In this document: positions 53,649 through 63,011 of the stretch, piece by piece
Layout of the letters: every line of letters begins with the position of its first letter
How positions within the stretch are numbered: position 1 is the first letter of the stretch
Origin: Acidovorax radicis
GTDB lineage: Bacteria > Pseudomonadota > Gammaproteobacteria > Burkholderiales > Burkholderiaceae_C
Direction: 5' to 3'
Length of the DNA stretch: 64,000 nucleotides
NCBI RefSeq assembly: GCF_020510705.1
Contig: NZ_CP075184.1
Coordinates: forward strand, 3,162,001 to 3,226,000
The notes under the pieces: model-generated
The model's input: the letters and a program-made list of their open reading frames with translations, nothing else
Database searches by the model: none
Told to the model about the DNA's origin: nothing
Program-made: the position numbers and the translations under genes

Positions 53649-53969
53649 AACGAACTCCTCGGGTTGAAACCCATGTATTGCAGTGCAACACATTCTAGGG
53701 AAACCATACCGCCAAAGTGGCAGAGGAATACCCTGAGACACCGGGCACAAGACACCACGCACCTCGCACCGATATCTTGCACACCCGCCCCCTCCCCCCC
53801 AAGCCGGTGGTTATGGTTTGGCGCATGCAGCCACTCAATGGCTTTTCTTTCCAAACCGCAACATCGACACCGCGTGCATTGGCACACGATGGGCACCAAG
53901 AGCATGCGGCACGCTGTCTGACAGACACGGGGGCGCCCCAATGCGACAGTGCGGCCTTTGTCTGTGCCC
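53649..53969. other. Divergent intergenic region between phaR and the MscS-type gene
   Basis: This stretch of about 320 bp holds the phaR upstream region with a candidate operator, listed separately, and the upstream region of the channel gene. Open frames crossing it on either strand show no family motif or ribosome-binding site. Confidence 0.5.
53678..53688. promoter_or_regulatory. Candidate PhaR operator (TTGCA-G-TGCAA)
   Basis: TTGCAGTGCAA is a perfect 11-bp palindrome about 30 bp upstream of the phaR start. TGC/GCA-rich palindromes of this kind are described PhaR targets, and PhaR is known to repress its own gene in relatives, so autoregulation is likely. Confidence 0.6.
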
Positions 53970-55058
53970 ATGCCCGAAGGTCTTCATCTCTCTCCCTGGG
54001 TGGCTACCGCGTTGGCCGCCATTGTTGCGGTGCTGCTGGCTGCCATTGCCCACCGCATTGCCGCCGTGCTGGTGCGCCACGCCACCAGCCCCATCCCGGT
54101 GGCGCATGCGGTGGCCATGGGCTGCGTCCCTGCCATGCGGGTGTTGCTGCCCCTGCTGGCACTGCAACTCGTCTGGCAGGCTGCCAGCGATGAGCTGCGT
54201 TACATCAACGCGGTGCGCCATCTCAATGGGTTGGCAATCATCGCGTGCGCCTGCTGGCTGCTCATCGCCGCCATTGGCGGGCTCGCCAGCGGCATCATTG
54301 CGCAGCATCCGGCGGACGTCGAAGACAACCTCACGGCCCGGCGTATTGCCACCCAGGCCCGCGTGCTATCGCGCATCGCAATGACAGGGGTGATGATGAC
54401 GGGCACGGCCATGATGCTGATGACTTTTCCGGGCGCGCGACAGGTGGGCGCCAGCCTGCTGGCATCGGCCGGCGTGGTGGGCATCGTGGCGGGCATTGCG
54501 GCACGCCCGGTGTTCAGCAACATCATCGCCGGGCTGCAGATCGCGTTGGCCCAACCCATCCGTATCGACGATGTGCTCATCATTGAAGGTGAATGGGGCC
54601 GGGTGGAAGAGATCACCAGCACCTATGTGGTGCTGCGCATATGGGACGAGCGGCGCCTCATCATTCCGCTGCAATGGTTCATAGAGCATCCGTTTCAAAA
54701 CTGGACACGCACCAGCTCCGAAATTCTGGGCACCGTCTTCCTGTTTGCTGACTACGCCCTGCCGCTGGAACCGTTGCGTGCTGAACTGCAACGCGTGCTG
54801 GAGACCGCCCCCGAATGGGACCGGCGCGTGAGCGTGCTGCAGCTCACCGACGTGACAGAGCGAACGATACAGATCCGTGTACTGGTTTCAGCGCGCTCAT
54901 CGGGCCTGGCGTTTGACCTGCGTTGCCGCGTGCGCGAAGCGCTGGTCACCTTTATCCAGCGCGAATACCCGGACTGTTTGCCCCAGGTGCGGGGGCGCAT
55001 CGAAAAAAACACGGGCGCGCCTGGCGCGGTACAAGCCACGGGCGCACACGGGATGTGA
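53970..55058 (+). CDS. Mechanosensitive channel (MscS family) protein
   Basis: This protein of about 362 residues has four or five N-terminal membrane segments and an MscS core: a pore-lining helix ASLLASAGVVGIVAGIAARP and then the beta domain (FSNIIAGLQIALAQPIRIDD, VLIIEGEWGRVEEITSTYVV, RLIIPLQWFIEHPFQNWTRT). The length fits small MscS-type or YbdG/YnaI-like channels that open under membrane tension. ATG 53970 is used; GTG 53949 is an in-frame alternative. It stands alone with tRNA-Val downstream on the other strand. Confidence 0.88.
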   Translation: MPEGLHLSPWVATALAAIVAVLLAAIAHRIAAVLVRHATSPIPVAHAVAMGCVPAMRVLLPLLALQLVWQAASDELRYINAVRHLNGLAIIACACWLLIAAIGGLASGIIAQHPADVEDNLTARRIATQARVLSRIAMTGVMMTGTAMMLMTFPGARQVGASLLASAGVVGIVAGIAARPVFSNIIAGLQIALAQPIRIDDVLIIEGEWGRVEEITSTYVVLRIWDERRLIIPLQWFIEHPFQNWTRTSSEILGTVFLFADYALPLEPLRAELQRVLETAPEWDRRVSVLQLTDVTERTIQIRVLVSARSSGLAFDLRCRVREALVTFIQREYPDCLPQVRGRIEKNTGAPGAVQATGAHGM

Positions 55059-55182
55059 CTTGCAAGCACCGACATTGCCGCGATGAATGAACAACCGAAC
55101 AAATGCGGGACGGAAATGGGCAAATGGCCAACGGGCGAACACAGCGCCACCCGTCGTACCTGCCAAACATGCAATGAGGAAA

Positions 55183-55213
55183 GAAAACAAAAAACCGCCT
55201 GTTCGGGCGGTTT
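55183..55213 (-). terminator. Terminator of tRNA-Val (GAC)
   Basis: AAACCGCC-TGTTCG-GGCGGTTT hairpin; on the minus strand the stem is followed by TTTTTTGTTTTC. It lies about 75 bp beyond the tRNA 3' end. Confidence 0.75.
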
Positions 55214-55289
55214 GGTGTTGTATGGATTTCTGAAAAATCCACATCAAGTTTTTTGGTATCTGAAAGCTGGTTTCTTTCAGCAAAAAACT

Positions 55290-55366
55290 TGGTAGGCGCG
55301 ATTGGACTCGAACCAACGACCCCCACCATGTCAAGGTGGTGCTCTAACCAGCTGAGCTACGCGCCT
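55290..55366 (-). tRNA. tRNA-Val (GAC)
   Basis: A complete cloverleaf: acceptor AGGCGCG/CGCGCCT, anticodon loop TTGACAT giving GAC (Val), T arm TTGGTTCGAGTCCAA, and encoded CCA at 55290-55292. It lies downstream of relA on the same strand. Confidence 0.95.
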
Positions 55367-55452
55367 GTCGTTGTTTAGACTGCGATTATAGCCATAAAAA
55401 TAGCGCCGATCAGGTCACTTCGATAACAAATCAAGGTTGGGCAGTTTTTTTC

Positions 55453-57666
55453 TCAGCGCCGCCGCGCAGAGCGCACGCCCACCACGCCGGCCACAATGCC
55501 CAACACCTTGTTCAGGCGGCCTGAGTCTGCGACCTCCACCGTGAAGGTCATCCATGCCGTGCCTTTGACGGACTGAGTCTGCACGCCGATCACATTGGTT
55601 TTCTCGCGGGCGAACACTTCCGAGATATCGCGCAGCAGCCCTTGCCGGTCGGCGGCCTCTACAGCCACATCGACGGGGTACACCGCTGCATTTGCGGCCT
55701 GCTTGGGGGCCCCCCATTCGACCTCGATCACTCGTTCGCCATTGCGCACCGCCATTTCGCGAAAGTTGCTGCAGTCGGCGCGGTGCACGCTGACCCCTTT
55801 GCCACGTGTGACAAAGCCCCGGATCGCATCCGGTGGTGCGGGCTTGCAGCATTTGGCCAGTTGGGTAAGCAACGAATCGATACCCACCACCAGCACGCCG
55901 CCCTTGGGCGCAGATTCATTGCTGCGGGCTTTTTTGAGCAGCAGAAAATCATCGGGTGCAATGGCGGGCTCGGGAGGGCGCAGCACTGTTTCGATGTTGC
56001 GCAGCGAGAACTCGTCCTTGCCCACCACTTCAAACAACGCGTCGGCAGACTTGAAGCCCAGCTGAATCGCCAGGTCGTCCAGCTTCACGGCGGTCTTGCC
56101 CTCGCGCTGCAAAAGCTTTTCCACCGCTTCGCGGCCACGGGCGACGGTTTCGTGGGTGGCCTGGGCGTTGAACCAGGCGCGCACCTTGGCCTTCGCCCGG
56201 TTGCTGACAAGGTAGCCCAGCTCGGCATTAAGCCAGTCTCGCGAAGGTCGCCCTTCTTTCACGGTGGATATCTCTACCGTCTGCCCGTTTTGCAGGGCAG
56301 TGTTCAGCGGCACCATCGAACCATCGACCTTGGCGCCACGGCACCGATGCCCCAGGCTGGTGTGCACGGTATACGCAAAGTCCACCGGGGTGGCGCCCTG
56401 GGGCAACTCCACCACGGCCGCATCCGGCGTCAGCACATAAATGCGGTCTTCAAAAAGCCCCCGGTGCGCAGAGGCGCCCGCCAGGTCGCGCTCCCACGCG
56501 AGCAGCTGGCGCAGCACAGCGATTTTCGAGTCGTACTCCCCTGCCGCAGAAACGCCTGCATATCCCTTGCTGCCCGCCTCTTTATAGGCCCAGTGCGCCG
56601 CCACGCCATGCTCTGCGTGCTCGTGCATGGCCTGTGTGCGGATCTGAATCTCGATGGGTTTACCGTGATCATCCCGCACCACGGTATGAAGCGACTGGTA
56701 GCCATTGGGTTTGGGGCGGGCGATGTAGTCGTCAAACTCTTCCACAATGGGCGAGAACTGTTCATGCACCCAACTGAGCGCCGCGTAACAGTCTTTCACC
56801 GTAGGCACCACGACACGCAGCGCCCGGATGTCGAACACCTGGTCAAAGTTGAGCGACTTGCCACGCATCTTCTTGACGATGCTGTAGATGTGTTTGGGGC
56901 GCCCCTGCACGCTCGCACTGATGCTGCGCGCGCGCAGGTCGGACTCCAGGCGCCCGCGCAGTTGCTCCATGTAAACCTCGCGCTCACCGCGTTTTTCATC
57001 CAGCAGGCGGGCCACTTCCTTGTAGGTGTCGGGTTCCAGAAAACGGAACGACAAGTCTTCCAGTTCCCATTTCACCTGCCAGATGCCCAAGCGATTGGCC
57101 AGCGGGGCAAAAACCTCCAGCGATTCGCGTGCAAGGCTGGGTGACACCGGGCGCTTGCTGGCGGCATGAAAACGCAGCGTCTGCAGGCGCGAAGCCAGAC
57201 GCAGCATCACCACCCGCAAGTCGCGTGAAAACGCGAGCAGCATCTTGCGCACGTTTTCGGTCTGGATGGCCGGGTCATCGAGCTGCTGCGCCCCACGCGC
57301 CTGCAGCTGCACGCGCATCAGGTTGGTGGTTTCGACAGCCAGTGCGGCAAAGTTGGCACCGAAGGCCTTGGCAATGACCTCCTCGGGCTTGTTGAGGTGA
57401 ATGCAAGCGTGCACCAAGTAGCTGGCCGCCTGCATGGCTTCCGAGCCACCAATGCCTTTGAGAATGGCGGCCACTGCATCGGCATGGGCGAGCGTGTTCT
57501 CACCGGAATCCAGGAACTCGCCAGCCATCAGGGGCTCGGCAAAAGAGCGCGCGCGCACCAGCGCGTTCACCTGCTCAGGCAACGTGTGGGCCGTTGCCGC
57601 GATGAGCTGGGGGACAACATCCATCTGAGGGCCTGCAGGCGCCTGTGCGAGAGGGTTGGTTTTCAT
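55453..57666 (-). CDS. relA: (p)ppGpp synthetase RelA
   Basis: This 737-residue stringent-response enzyme has an N-terminal hydrolase-like domain without the HD metal site (HADAVAAIL and VHACIHLNKPEEVI, where SpoT has HD), so it is probably synthetase-only. A RelA/SpoT synthetase domain follows (GRPKHIYSIVKKMRGKSL, FDDYIARPKPNGYQSLHTVV), then a TGS domain (IYVLTPDAAVVELPQGATPV), a Cys-containing region (LAKCCKPAPPDAIRGFVTRG) and a C-terminal ACT domain. It makes (p)ppGpp when uncharged tRNA stalls ribosomes. A hydrolase gene overlaps its start by 4 bp (ATGA). Confidence 0.94.
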   Translation of the reverse strand: MKTNPLAQAPAGPQMDVVPQLIAATAHTLPEQVNALVRARSFAEPLMAGEFLDSGENTLAHADAVAAILKGIGGSEAMQAASYLVHACIHLNKPEEVIAKAFGANFAALAVETTNLMRVQLQARGAQQLDDPAIQTENVRKMLLAFSRDLRVVMLRLASRLQTLRFHAASKRPVSPSLARESLEVFAPLANRLGIWQVKWELEDLSFRFLEPDTYKEVARLLDEKRGEREVYMEQLRGRLESDLRARSISASVQGRPKHIYSIVKKMRGKSLNFDQVFDIRALRVVVPTVKDCYAALSWVHEQFSPIVEEFDDYIARPKPNGYQSLHTVVRDDHGKPIEIQIRTQAMHEHAEHGVAAHWAYKEAGSKGYAGVSAAGEYDSKIAVLRQLLAWERDLAGASAHRGLFEDRIYVLTPDAAVVELPQGATPVDFAYTVHTSLGHRCRGAKVDGSMVPLNTALQNGQTVEISTVKEGRPSRDWLNAELGYLVSNRAKAKVRAWFNAQATHETVARGREAVEKLLQREGKTAVKLDDLAIQLGFKSADALFEVVGKDEFSLRNIETVLRPPEPAIAPDDFLLLKKARSNESAPKGGVLVVGIDSLLTQLAKCCKPAPPDAIRGFVTRGKGVSVHRADCSNFREMAVRNGERVIEVEWGAPKQAANAAVYPVDVAVEAADRQGLLRDISEVFAREKTNVIGVQTQSVKGTAWMTFTVEVADSGRLNKVLGIVAGVVGVRSARRR

Positions 57667-58631
57667 CCGGCCATAACACTTTCCGACGCCAGCAAAAAAC
57701 CGGTGACCGCGGCCACCTGATCGGGCGCCACCAGTGTGGGGGCGTGCCCCACACCGTCAAATTCAACCATGTGTGCACGCGGGCCCCGCAGCGCCATGGC
57801 ATGTGCAGTGTCGCGCGTCAGCAGGTCTGACTGCGCACCACGCAGCAGCAGGGTATGCGCCGTGATGTGGTCATACAGCTGCCACAGCGTCTTTTCTCCT
57901 TCTAAAGCGGCGGCCTGCGTGAGGCTTTTGAATGGCACAACAATGCGGGGGTCGTAGTGCAGCGTGACACCCCCTTCTGGCAACGGGCGCACCATTGCGC
58001 GCGACAGCTCCAGCCACTGTGCAGGTGTGTGGGGGCCAAAGCTGGTGGAAACTGCCCACATGGCGTCAGCCGCCTGTTGCAGCGACTCGAAACGCACCAG
58101 TTGCCCAAGGTATTGGCCAATGCGCTGCAGCGCCTCCCATTGGATGGTGGGCCCGACATCGTTAAGCACCAGGCGACGCACTGGCGCGGGTAGCGGCAAC
58201 CCGGCCTGACCCGCCACGGCCATGCCAATCAGCCCGCCCATGCTGGTCCCCACCCAGTCGAGCGTGGCGATGGGCGCAGCGTGGTGCACCTGCGCCAGCA
58301 GTGCCAGCATGTCGGCTGCGTACTGCGGTATCTGGTAACCCAGGGGGTCAGCCAGCCAGTCGCTGTGGCCACGCCCCACGACATCGGGGCAAATCACGCG
58401 GGCATGAGGGCTGAGCGCGCGCGCCAGGGTGTCAAAGTCGCGCCCCTGGCGCGACAGGCCATGCACACACATGACCACGTGGGGGTGCGCTGGGTTGCCT
58501 GTGGCGTTCCATTCCCAGTACGCCATCCGGTGCTGCCCGCAGGGCGCGGGCTCAATGGCCGGAGTCACCGGTAAAGTGCCCTCTGCGGCAGGGCCAGAGC
58601 ACAGTACGTAGTTCAGCGTAGGTTCAATCAT
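57663..58631 (-). CDS. Alpha/beta-fold hydrolase
   Basis: This 322-residue hydrolase has an oxyanion region VMCVHGLSRQGRDFDTLARA, a nucleophile elbow WVGTSMGGLIGM (Ser in GTSMG) and a late FDGVGHAPTLVAP giving the catalytic His. The acid is probably in LLRGAQSDLLT. No signal peptide is seen. The substrate is unknown; it resembles esterases or lipases of the alpha/beta hydrolase 1 family. Its stop overlaps the relA start, so it is co-transcribed with and precedes relA. Confidence 0.88.
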   Translation of the reverse strand: MIEPTLNYVLCSGPAAEGTLPVTPAIEPAPCGQHRMAYWEWNATGNPAHPHVVMCVHGLSRQGRDFDTLARALSPHARVICPDVVGRGHSDWLADPLGYQIPQYAADMLALLAQVHHAAPIATLDWVGTSMGGLIGMAVAGQAGLPLPAPVRRLVLNDVGPTIQWEALQRIGQYLGQLVRFESLQQAADAMWAVSTSFGPHTPAQWLELSRAMVRPLPEGGVTLHYDPRIVVPFKSLTQAAALEGEKTLWQLYDHITAHTLLLRGAQSDLLTRDTAHAMALRGPRAHMVEFDGVGHAPTLVAPDQVAAVTGFLLASESVMAG

Positions 58632-58747
58632 GGGTGCGAAATCCGGGATCAGCGCTCGATAATGCTAGTGAAAGTCGGCACACTTTAATGTGCAAGTCAT
58701 ACCCGGCTTCCCTTGTGTTGCATCGTAATTCATTCGGAGAGACTCTC

Positions 58748-59530
58748 ATGCTGAACGGCAAAACCGCACTCGTCACAGGCTCCACCAGTGGCATTGGTCT
58801 TGGCATCGCGAAGGCACTGGCCCGCCAAGGTGCCAACATCGTGCTCAACGGCTTTGGCGACGTGGACGGCCCGCGCGCCGAGGTCCTGGCTGCGGGCGCC
58901 GCTGCCGGCGCGCAGGTCGCCTATCACGGCGCCGACATGAGCCGCGCGGCGGACATCGAGGACATGCTCAAATACAGCGCCTCGCAGTTCGGACGTGTGG
59001 ACATTCTGGTCAACAACGCCGGCATCCAGCATGTGGCCCCGGTGGAAGACTTCCCCGTGGAGCGCTGGGATGCGGTGATCGCCATCAACCTGAGCAGCGC
59101 ATTCCACACCTCACGGCTGGCCCTGCCCGCCATGAAGAGCGCCAACTGGGGCCGCATCATCAACGTGGCATCGGTACACGGGCTGGTGGGTTCAGCGCAA
59201 AAATCCGCCTACGTGGCCGCCAAACACGGCATCGTGGGCCTGACCAAGGTCATTGCGCTCGAAAACGCGGCCACGGGCGTCACCTGCAATGCGATCTGCC
59301 CGGGTTGGGTGCTCACGCCGTTGGTGCAAAAGCAGGTCGATGCCAAGGCGGCAGAGCATGGCATATCGAACGAAGACGCCAAAAAGCTCTTGCTGGGCGA
59401 AAAAGAGCCGTCGATGCAGTTCACCACGCCTGAAGAGCTGGGAGAGCTGGCGGTATTTTTCTGCTCCCCCGCCGCCAACAATGTGCGCGGCGCGGCCTGG
59501 AACATGGATGGCGGCTGGGCCGCCCAATAA
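58748..59530 (+). CDS. bdhA: 3-hydroxybutyrate dehydrogenase
   Basis: This 260-residue short-chain dehydrogenase starts MLNGKTALVTGSTSGIGLGI (NAD-binding TGxxxGIG), has NNAGIQHVAPVEDFP, catalytic Ser in INVASVHGLVGS and YVAAKHG (YxxxK). The segments ICPGWVLTPLVQKQVDAKA and AAWNMDGGWAAQ match D-3-hydroxybutyrate dehydrogenases. It converts 3-hydroxybutyrate to acetoacetate in PHA breakdown, which fits PhaR 5 kb away. GGAG lies shortly upstream of ATG 58748. Confidence 0.92.
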   Translation: MLNGKTALVTGSTSGIGLGIAKALARQGANIVLNGFGDVDGPRAEVLAAGAAAGAQVAYHGADMSRAADIEDMLKYSASQFGRVDILVNNAGIQHVAPVEDFPVERWDAVIAINLSSAFHTSRLALPAMKSANWGRIINVASVHGLVGSAQKSAYVAAKHGIVGLTKVIALENAATGVTCNAICPGWVLTPLVQKQVDAKAAEHGISNEDAKKLLLGEKEPSMQFTTPEELGELAVFFCSPAANNVRGAAWNMDGGWAAQ

Positions 59531-59643
59531 CAACGAACAACGCCCCGGCCTGAGCAAGCCAAACACGGGCACGGGCCAACCGACGTGAAGCCGTGCGACC
59601 CTGCGGGGGCACCAACAGACGCCAACGCCACGGCGAGGATGGT

Positions 59644-59669
59644 GGAGAGTGCGCCCTAAAGCACTCTCC
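59644..59669 (+). terminator. Hairpin after bdhA, weak terminator candidate
   Basis: GGAGAGTGC (59644-59652), 8-nt loop, GCACTCTCC (59661-59669): a perfect 9-bp stem but no T-run. It is followed by a short tandem repeat of TGCACTCT (59671-59686). Confidence 0.4.
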
Positions 59670-59690
59670 TTGCACTCTTGCACTCTTCTT

Positions 59691-59730
59691 TTGATAGCTG
59701 CTAGCGCTTATAAATAAAGCGCTAGCAGCC
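59691..59730. repeat. Dispersed palindromic repeat, copy 9
   Basis: TTGATAGCTGCTAGCGCTTA followed by TAAATAAAGCGCTAGCAGCC. This is the most perfect palindrome of the set, with arms GCTGCTAGCGCTT and AAGCGCTAGCAGC, and is a good guide to the family consensus. Confidence 0.85.
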
Positions 59731-59770
59731 ATTTACACCTAAATTTTCGGCGCAACAACACCGCCCGTGC

Positions 59771-60484
59771 TTACCGCATCTGCACGGAGCCCGACACGTT
59801 CACGATGACCTGCGCCTTGCCCGCTTCTACCGGCACGGCAGAGTCAGCATACGAGCCCATTTTCGCCTCTGCCGCCATCATGCGTGGGCGCGGGCCGGGC
59901 ATCATTTCATTGCTGTTCACAGACACTTCGCGCAGGCTGTAGTTGCTGAAACCAAAGCCTTTGGCCAGCTCGGACGCCCGGGCTTTGAACTGCTCAATGG
60001 CCTGCGTCTGCGCCTCGCCCTCCACCTTGGCGCGGGCTTCGCGCGACAAGCCAAACGCCACCTGGTTGATGGCCAGCGTCTGGATCTTGCCAGCCGTCGC
60101 GGTGATCCGGGCGAAGTCACGGCCTTCGAGCACCAACTCAGCGCGGCCTTGCCAACCATTGATCTTGCCGTCCTTGCCGTAGCGCGGGTACAGGCCAAAC
60201 GGGCCGGTGCGCACATCCAGCTGGCCGGGCTGCGCGCTGCGCTTGGCTTCGGTCAAGGCGGCGTCGAGTGCCTGCTTGAGCTGGCTTTGCACCGTGGCCG
60301 CATCGGCGGCTTCTTTGCTCGTCGCCAGGCTGAGCACCAACAGATCCTGCTGAACTTCCACCGTCCCGGTGGCCGACAACTGGACCACATTGCGTGGCTC
60401 GGAGACCGGGGCGGTTTGGGCGAAAGCCGCGCCCGCACAGGCGAGCACAGCGGTGGCAGCAATCAGCGATGTCTTCAGTTTCAT
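59771..60484 (-). CDS. SIMPL domain (DUF541) periplasmic protein
   Basis: This 237-residue protein has a signal peptide (SLIAATAVLACAGAAFAQT) followed by the SIMPL/DUF541 domain: VVQLSATGTVEVQQDLLVLS, an alternating-helix region, GWQGRAELVLEGRDFARIT and the end GKAQVIVNVSGSVQMR. Function is not well defined; members are envelope proteins, some linked to stress resistance. ATG 60484 begins the signal peptide. It is divergent from ompR, with 217 bp between them. Confidence 0.88.
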   Translation of the reverse strand: MKLKTSLIAATAVLACAGAAFAQTAPVSEPRNVVQLSATGTVEVQQDLLVLSLATSKEAADAATVQSQLKQALDAALTEAKRSAQPGQLDVRTGPFGLYPRYGKDGKINGWQGRAELVLEGRDFARITATAGKIQTLAINQVAFGLSREARAKVEGEAQTQAIEQFKARASELAKGFGFSNYSLREVSVNSNEMMPGPRPRMMAAEAKMGSYADSAVPVEAGKAQVIVNVSGSVQMR

Positions 60485-60607
60485 GGCAAAAATGTCCTTC
60501 AGGTCGGTGCGATGCCTTCTTGCGGGCACTGCGGGCCACCACCTTAACCGCATGCCCAATATCCCTTGACGAAGGCGAGACACACACCCTGCGAAGCCTG
60601 GCAAAAC

Positions 60608-60683
60608 TTGTAACAGTTGGTCAAACCCACCGTCAAAACCCGAACTTCGGCGCCTCAAGTGGTCAGAATCGGCTCTGTTACAA
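60608..60683. promoter_or_regulatory. Paired TTGTAACA/TGTTACAA sites in the ompR promoter region
   Basis: TTGTAACA (60608-60615) and its inverse TGTTACAA (60676-60683) lie 60 bp apart upstream of ompR. TGTTACA-like half sites are the known E. coli OmpR recognition core, so autoregulation of ompR, or control of the divergent SIMPL gene, is possible. Confidence 0.4.
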
Positions 60684-60701
60684 ATTGGACTCGAGATCAA
60701 C

Positions 60702-61433
60702 ATGGCCACAACAACCAATCGCACCGACAAAGTTCTCGTGGTGGACGACGATGCGCGAATCCGTGATTTGCTGCGCCGTTACCTGACGCAGGAAGGTTTC
60801 GAAGTCATGGTCGCGGAAGACGGTAAGGCGCTGAACCGGCTGCTTTTGCGCGAGACAGTGGACATCATCGTGCTGGACCTGATGATGCCTGGCGAAGACG
60901 GCCTGTCGATCTGCCGGCGTCTGCGTGCCGCCAACGACCGCACCCCCATCATCATGCTCACCGCCAAGGGCGAGGACGTGGACCGCATCGTCGGCCTGGA
61001 AGTGGGTGCCGATGACTACCTGGGTAAACCCTTCAACCCGCGCGAGCTGCTGGCCCGTATCCATGCCGTGCTGCGTCGACGCCCCGCCCAGGAAGCGCCT
61101 GGCGCGCCTTCCGGCGATAACGAGGTGGTCACCTTTGGCCCGTTCACCTTCGACCTGGGCACTCGTGCGCTGCACCGCAATGGCGAAGAACTGCCGCTGA
61201 CCACTGGCGAATTTGCCATGCTCAAGGCCCTGGTGCGCCACCCGCGCCAGCCGCTGTCGCGCGAAAAGCTGGCCCTGCTGGCCCGTGGCCGTGAGTTCGA
61301 ACCCTTTGACCGTAGCTTGGATGTGCAGGTTTCGCGCCTGCGCAAATTGGTGGAAATCGATGCCGCCGCACCGCGCTACATCCAGACGGTGTGGGGCGTG
61401 GGTTATGTGTTCGTACCAGACGGAACCAACTGA
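60702..61433 (+). CDS. ompR: OmpR-family response regulator
   Basis: This 243-residue regulator has a receiver domain (VLVVDDDARIRDLLRRYL, phospho-acceptor Asp59 in IIVLDLMMPGEDG, GADDYLGKPFNPRELLARI) and a C-terminal winged helix (LTTGEFAMLKALVRHPRQPL, SLDVQVSRLRKLVEIDAAA, YIQTVWGVGYVF). The N-terminal part and the EnvZ-type kinase 6 bp downstream fit OmpR. It would respond to envelope or osmotic signals. Confidence 0.93.
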   Translation: MATTTNRTDKVLVVDDDARIRDLLRRYLTQEGFEVMVAEDGKALNRLLLRETVDIIVLDLMMPGEDGLSICRRLRAANDRTPIIMLTAKGEDVDRIVGLEVGADDYLGKPFNPRELLARIHAVLRRRPAQEAPGAPSGDNEVVTFGPFTFDLGTRALHRNGEELPLTTGEFAMLKALVRHPRQPLSREKLALLARGREFEPFDRSLDVQVSRLRKLVEIDAAAPRYIQTVWGVGYVFVPDGTN

Positions 61434-61439
61434 TCGCCC

Positions 61440-62969
61440 ATGCAAAAACCCGAGGGAAAGCGCAGGTCTTCTGACCGGAGGGAAGTGAACGCCCCCTCGG
61501 ACGCCACGAGCCCGGCGCCACTTGAAGCGATCCGCCGGGCGCGTGAACAACGCGCCCGTGTGGGACTGAATCTCTTTTGGCGTACTTTTTTCCTGCTGGC
61601 CTTGCTGCTGGTGGGCAGCATCCTGGCGTGGCTGCAAACCCTGCGCGCTCTGGAGTTCGAACCCCGCACGATCCAAACAGCGCAACAGCTCGCGTCGCTG
61701 GTCAACCTGAGCCGGGCTGCGCTGGTGCACTCCGACGCCATTGCACGCGTGTCGCTCATCAAAACCATGGCCGACCAGGAAGGCGTGCGGATTCTCCCGC
61801 GCGAGCCCAAGGACCGGTTTGAAGTGATGTCACCCACTGCTTTGGGTAATCGCCTTACCGATGAGCTGACGCGGCGCCTGGGGCCCGACACGATCGTCGC
61901 CGAAAGCGTGAATGGTGAGAGCGGGCTATGGGTGGGATTCAACATCAACGGCGATCCCAACTGGCTGCTCATGGACAGCTCACGCTTTAGCCCGGCCGGT
62001 GGACGCACGTGGCTGATCTGGCTGATCACGGCGGCTGCACTGTCGCTGGCGGGCGCTGCGGCCATTGCGCGCCTGATCAACCGCCCGCTCAAACAGCTCT
62101 CCTACGCCGCCAACCGGGTCAAGGACGGTGACTTCGCAGCCAGCCACCTGGACGAAGAGGCGGTGACCAGCGAGATCCGCGAAGTCAACATCGGGTTTAA
62201 CCGGATGGCCCAGAAACTCGCCAAACTGGAGCAAGACCGCGCGGTGATGCTGGCCGGCATTTCGCACGACCTGCGCACGCCATTGGCGCGGTTGCGGCTG
62301 GAAACCGAGATGAGCGTGAACGATGAGGTTGCCCGCGAACACATGGTGGCCGACATCGTGCAACTGGACGCCACCATCGACAAGTTTCTGGACTATGCGC
62401 GGCCCGATCACGTCACGCTGACACCCGTCAACCTGAGCGCCGTGGTGTCGTCGTGTGTCTATGCCGTGCAGGACCACCGAGAGTTGCAGATCACCATGTC
62501 GGTGCCCGAAGACATCAACGTGCTGGCAGACGAGGTGGAGCTCGCGCGCGTGATCTCCAATCTGCTTGAAAACGCCAGGCGTTATGGCAAGACAGAGGAC
62601 ACCGGAATCACCAGCGTGGACATCGTCGCTAAAAGCCGAGAGAACTGGGTGCTGGTGAAGCTGCGCGACCACGGCCCAGGCGTTCCGCCCGAGCAGTTGT
62701 CCAACCTGACCAAACCATTTTTCCGGGGTGACTCCGCTCGCACCGCTGCCGCTGGAGCGGGCCTGGGCCTGTCCATCGTCGATAAAACGGTGCAGCGCAT
62801 GGGGGGGATTTTTGCGCTGGCGAACTCCAGCACCGGCGGGTTGGTTGCCCACCTGCAACTGCAACGCGCCACGGACCTGCCCGAAGGCGCCGACCCCAAG
62901 CAGCGCCTGCAGCGGCCCTCCATCAAACGCCAGTTGCCTCGGCGCCGCTCTGAGGATCGGGTGGCCTGA
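61440..62969 (+). CDS. envZ: EnvZ-like sensor histidine kinase
   Basis: This 509-residue membrane kinase has two transmembrane segments (FWRTFFLLALLLVGSILAWL and TWLIWLITAAALSLAGAAAI) with a periplasmic domain between them, a HAMP region (PLKQLSYAANRVKDGDF), the H-box MLAGISHDLRTPLARLRLE with His276, the N-box ARVISNLLENARRYG, and G-boxes (RDHGPGVPPE, AGAGLGLSIVDKTVQ). It phosphorylates the OmpR-type regulator encoded 6 bp upstream. The basic Arg-rich tails at both ends are unusual but common in this group. Confidence 0.93.
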   Translation: MQKPEGKRRSSDRREVNAPSDATSPAPLEAIRRAREQRARVGLNLFWRTFFLLALLLVGSILAWLQTLRALEFEPRTIQTAQQLASLVNLSRAALVHSDAIARVSLIKTMADQEGVRILPREPKDRFEVMSPTALGNRLTDELTRRLGPDTIVAESVNGESGLWVGFNINGDPNWLLMDSSRFSPAGGRTWLIWLITAAALSLAGAAAIARLINRPLKQLSYAANRVKDGDFAASHLDEEAVTSEIREVNIGFNRMAQKLAKLEQDRAVMLAGISHDLRTPLARLRLETEMSVNDEVAREHMVADIVQLDATIDKFLDYARPDHVTLTPVNLSAVVSSCVYAVQDHRELQITMSVPEDINVLADEVELARVISNLLENARRYGKTEDTGITSVDIVAKSRENWVLVKLRDHGPGVPPEQLSNLTKPFFRGDSARTAAAGAGLGLSIVDKTVQRMGGIFALANSSTGGLVAHLQLQRATDLPEGADPKQRLQRPSIKRQLPRRRSEDRVA

Positions 62970-63011
62970 CCGGCCGGGCGAGACGACGCGACGACCGGAG
63001 TGGCCTGTGCC

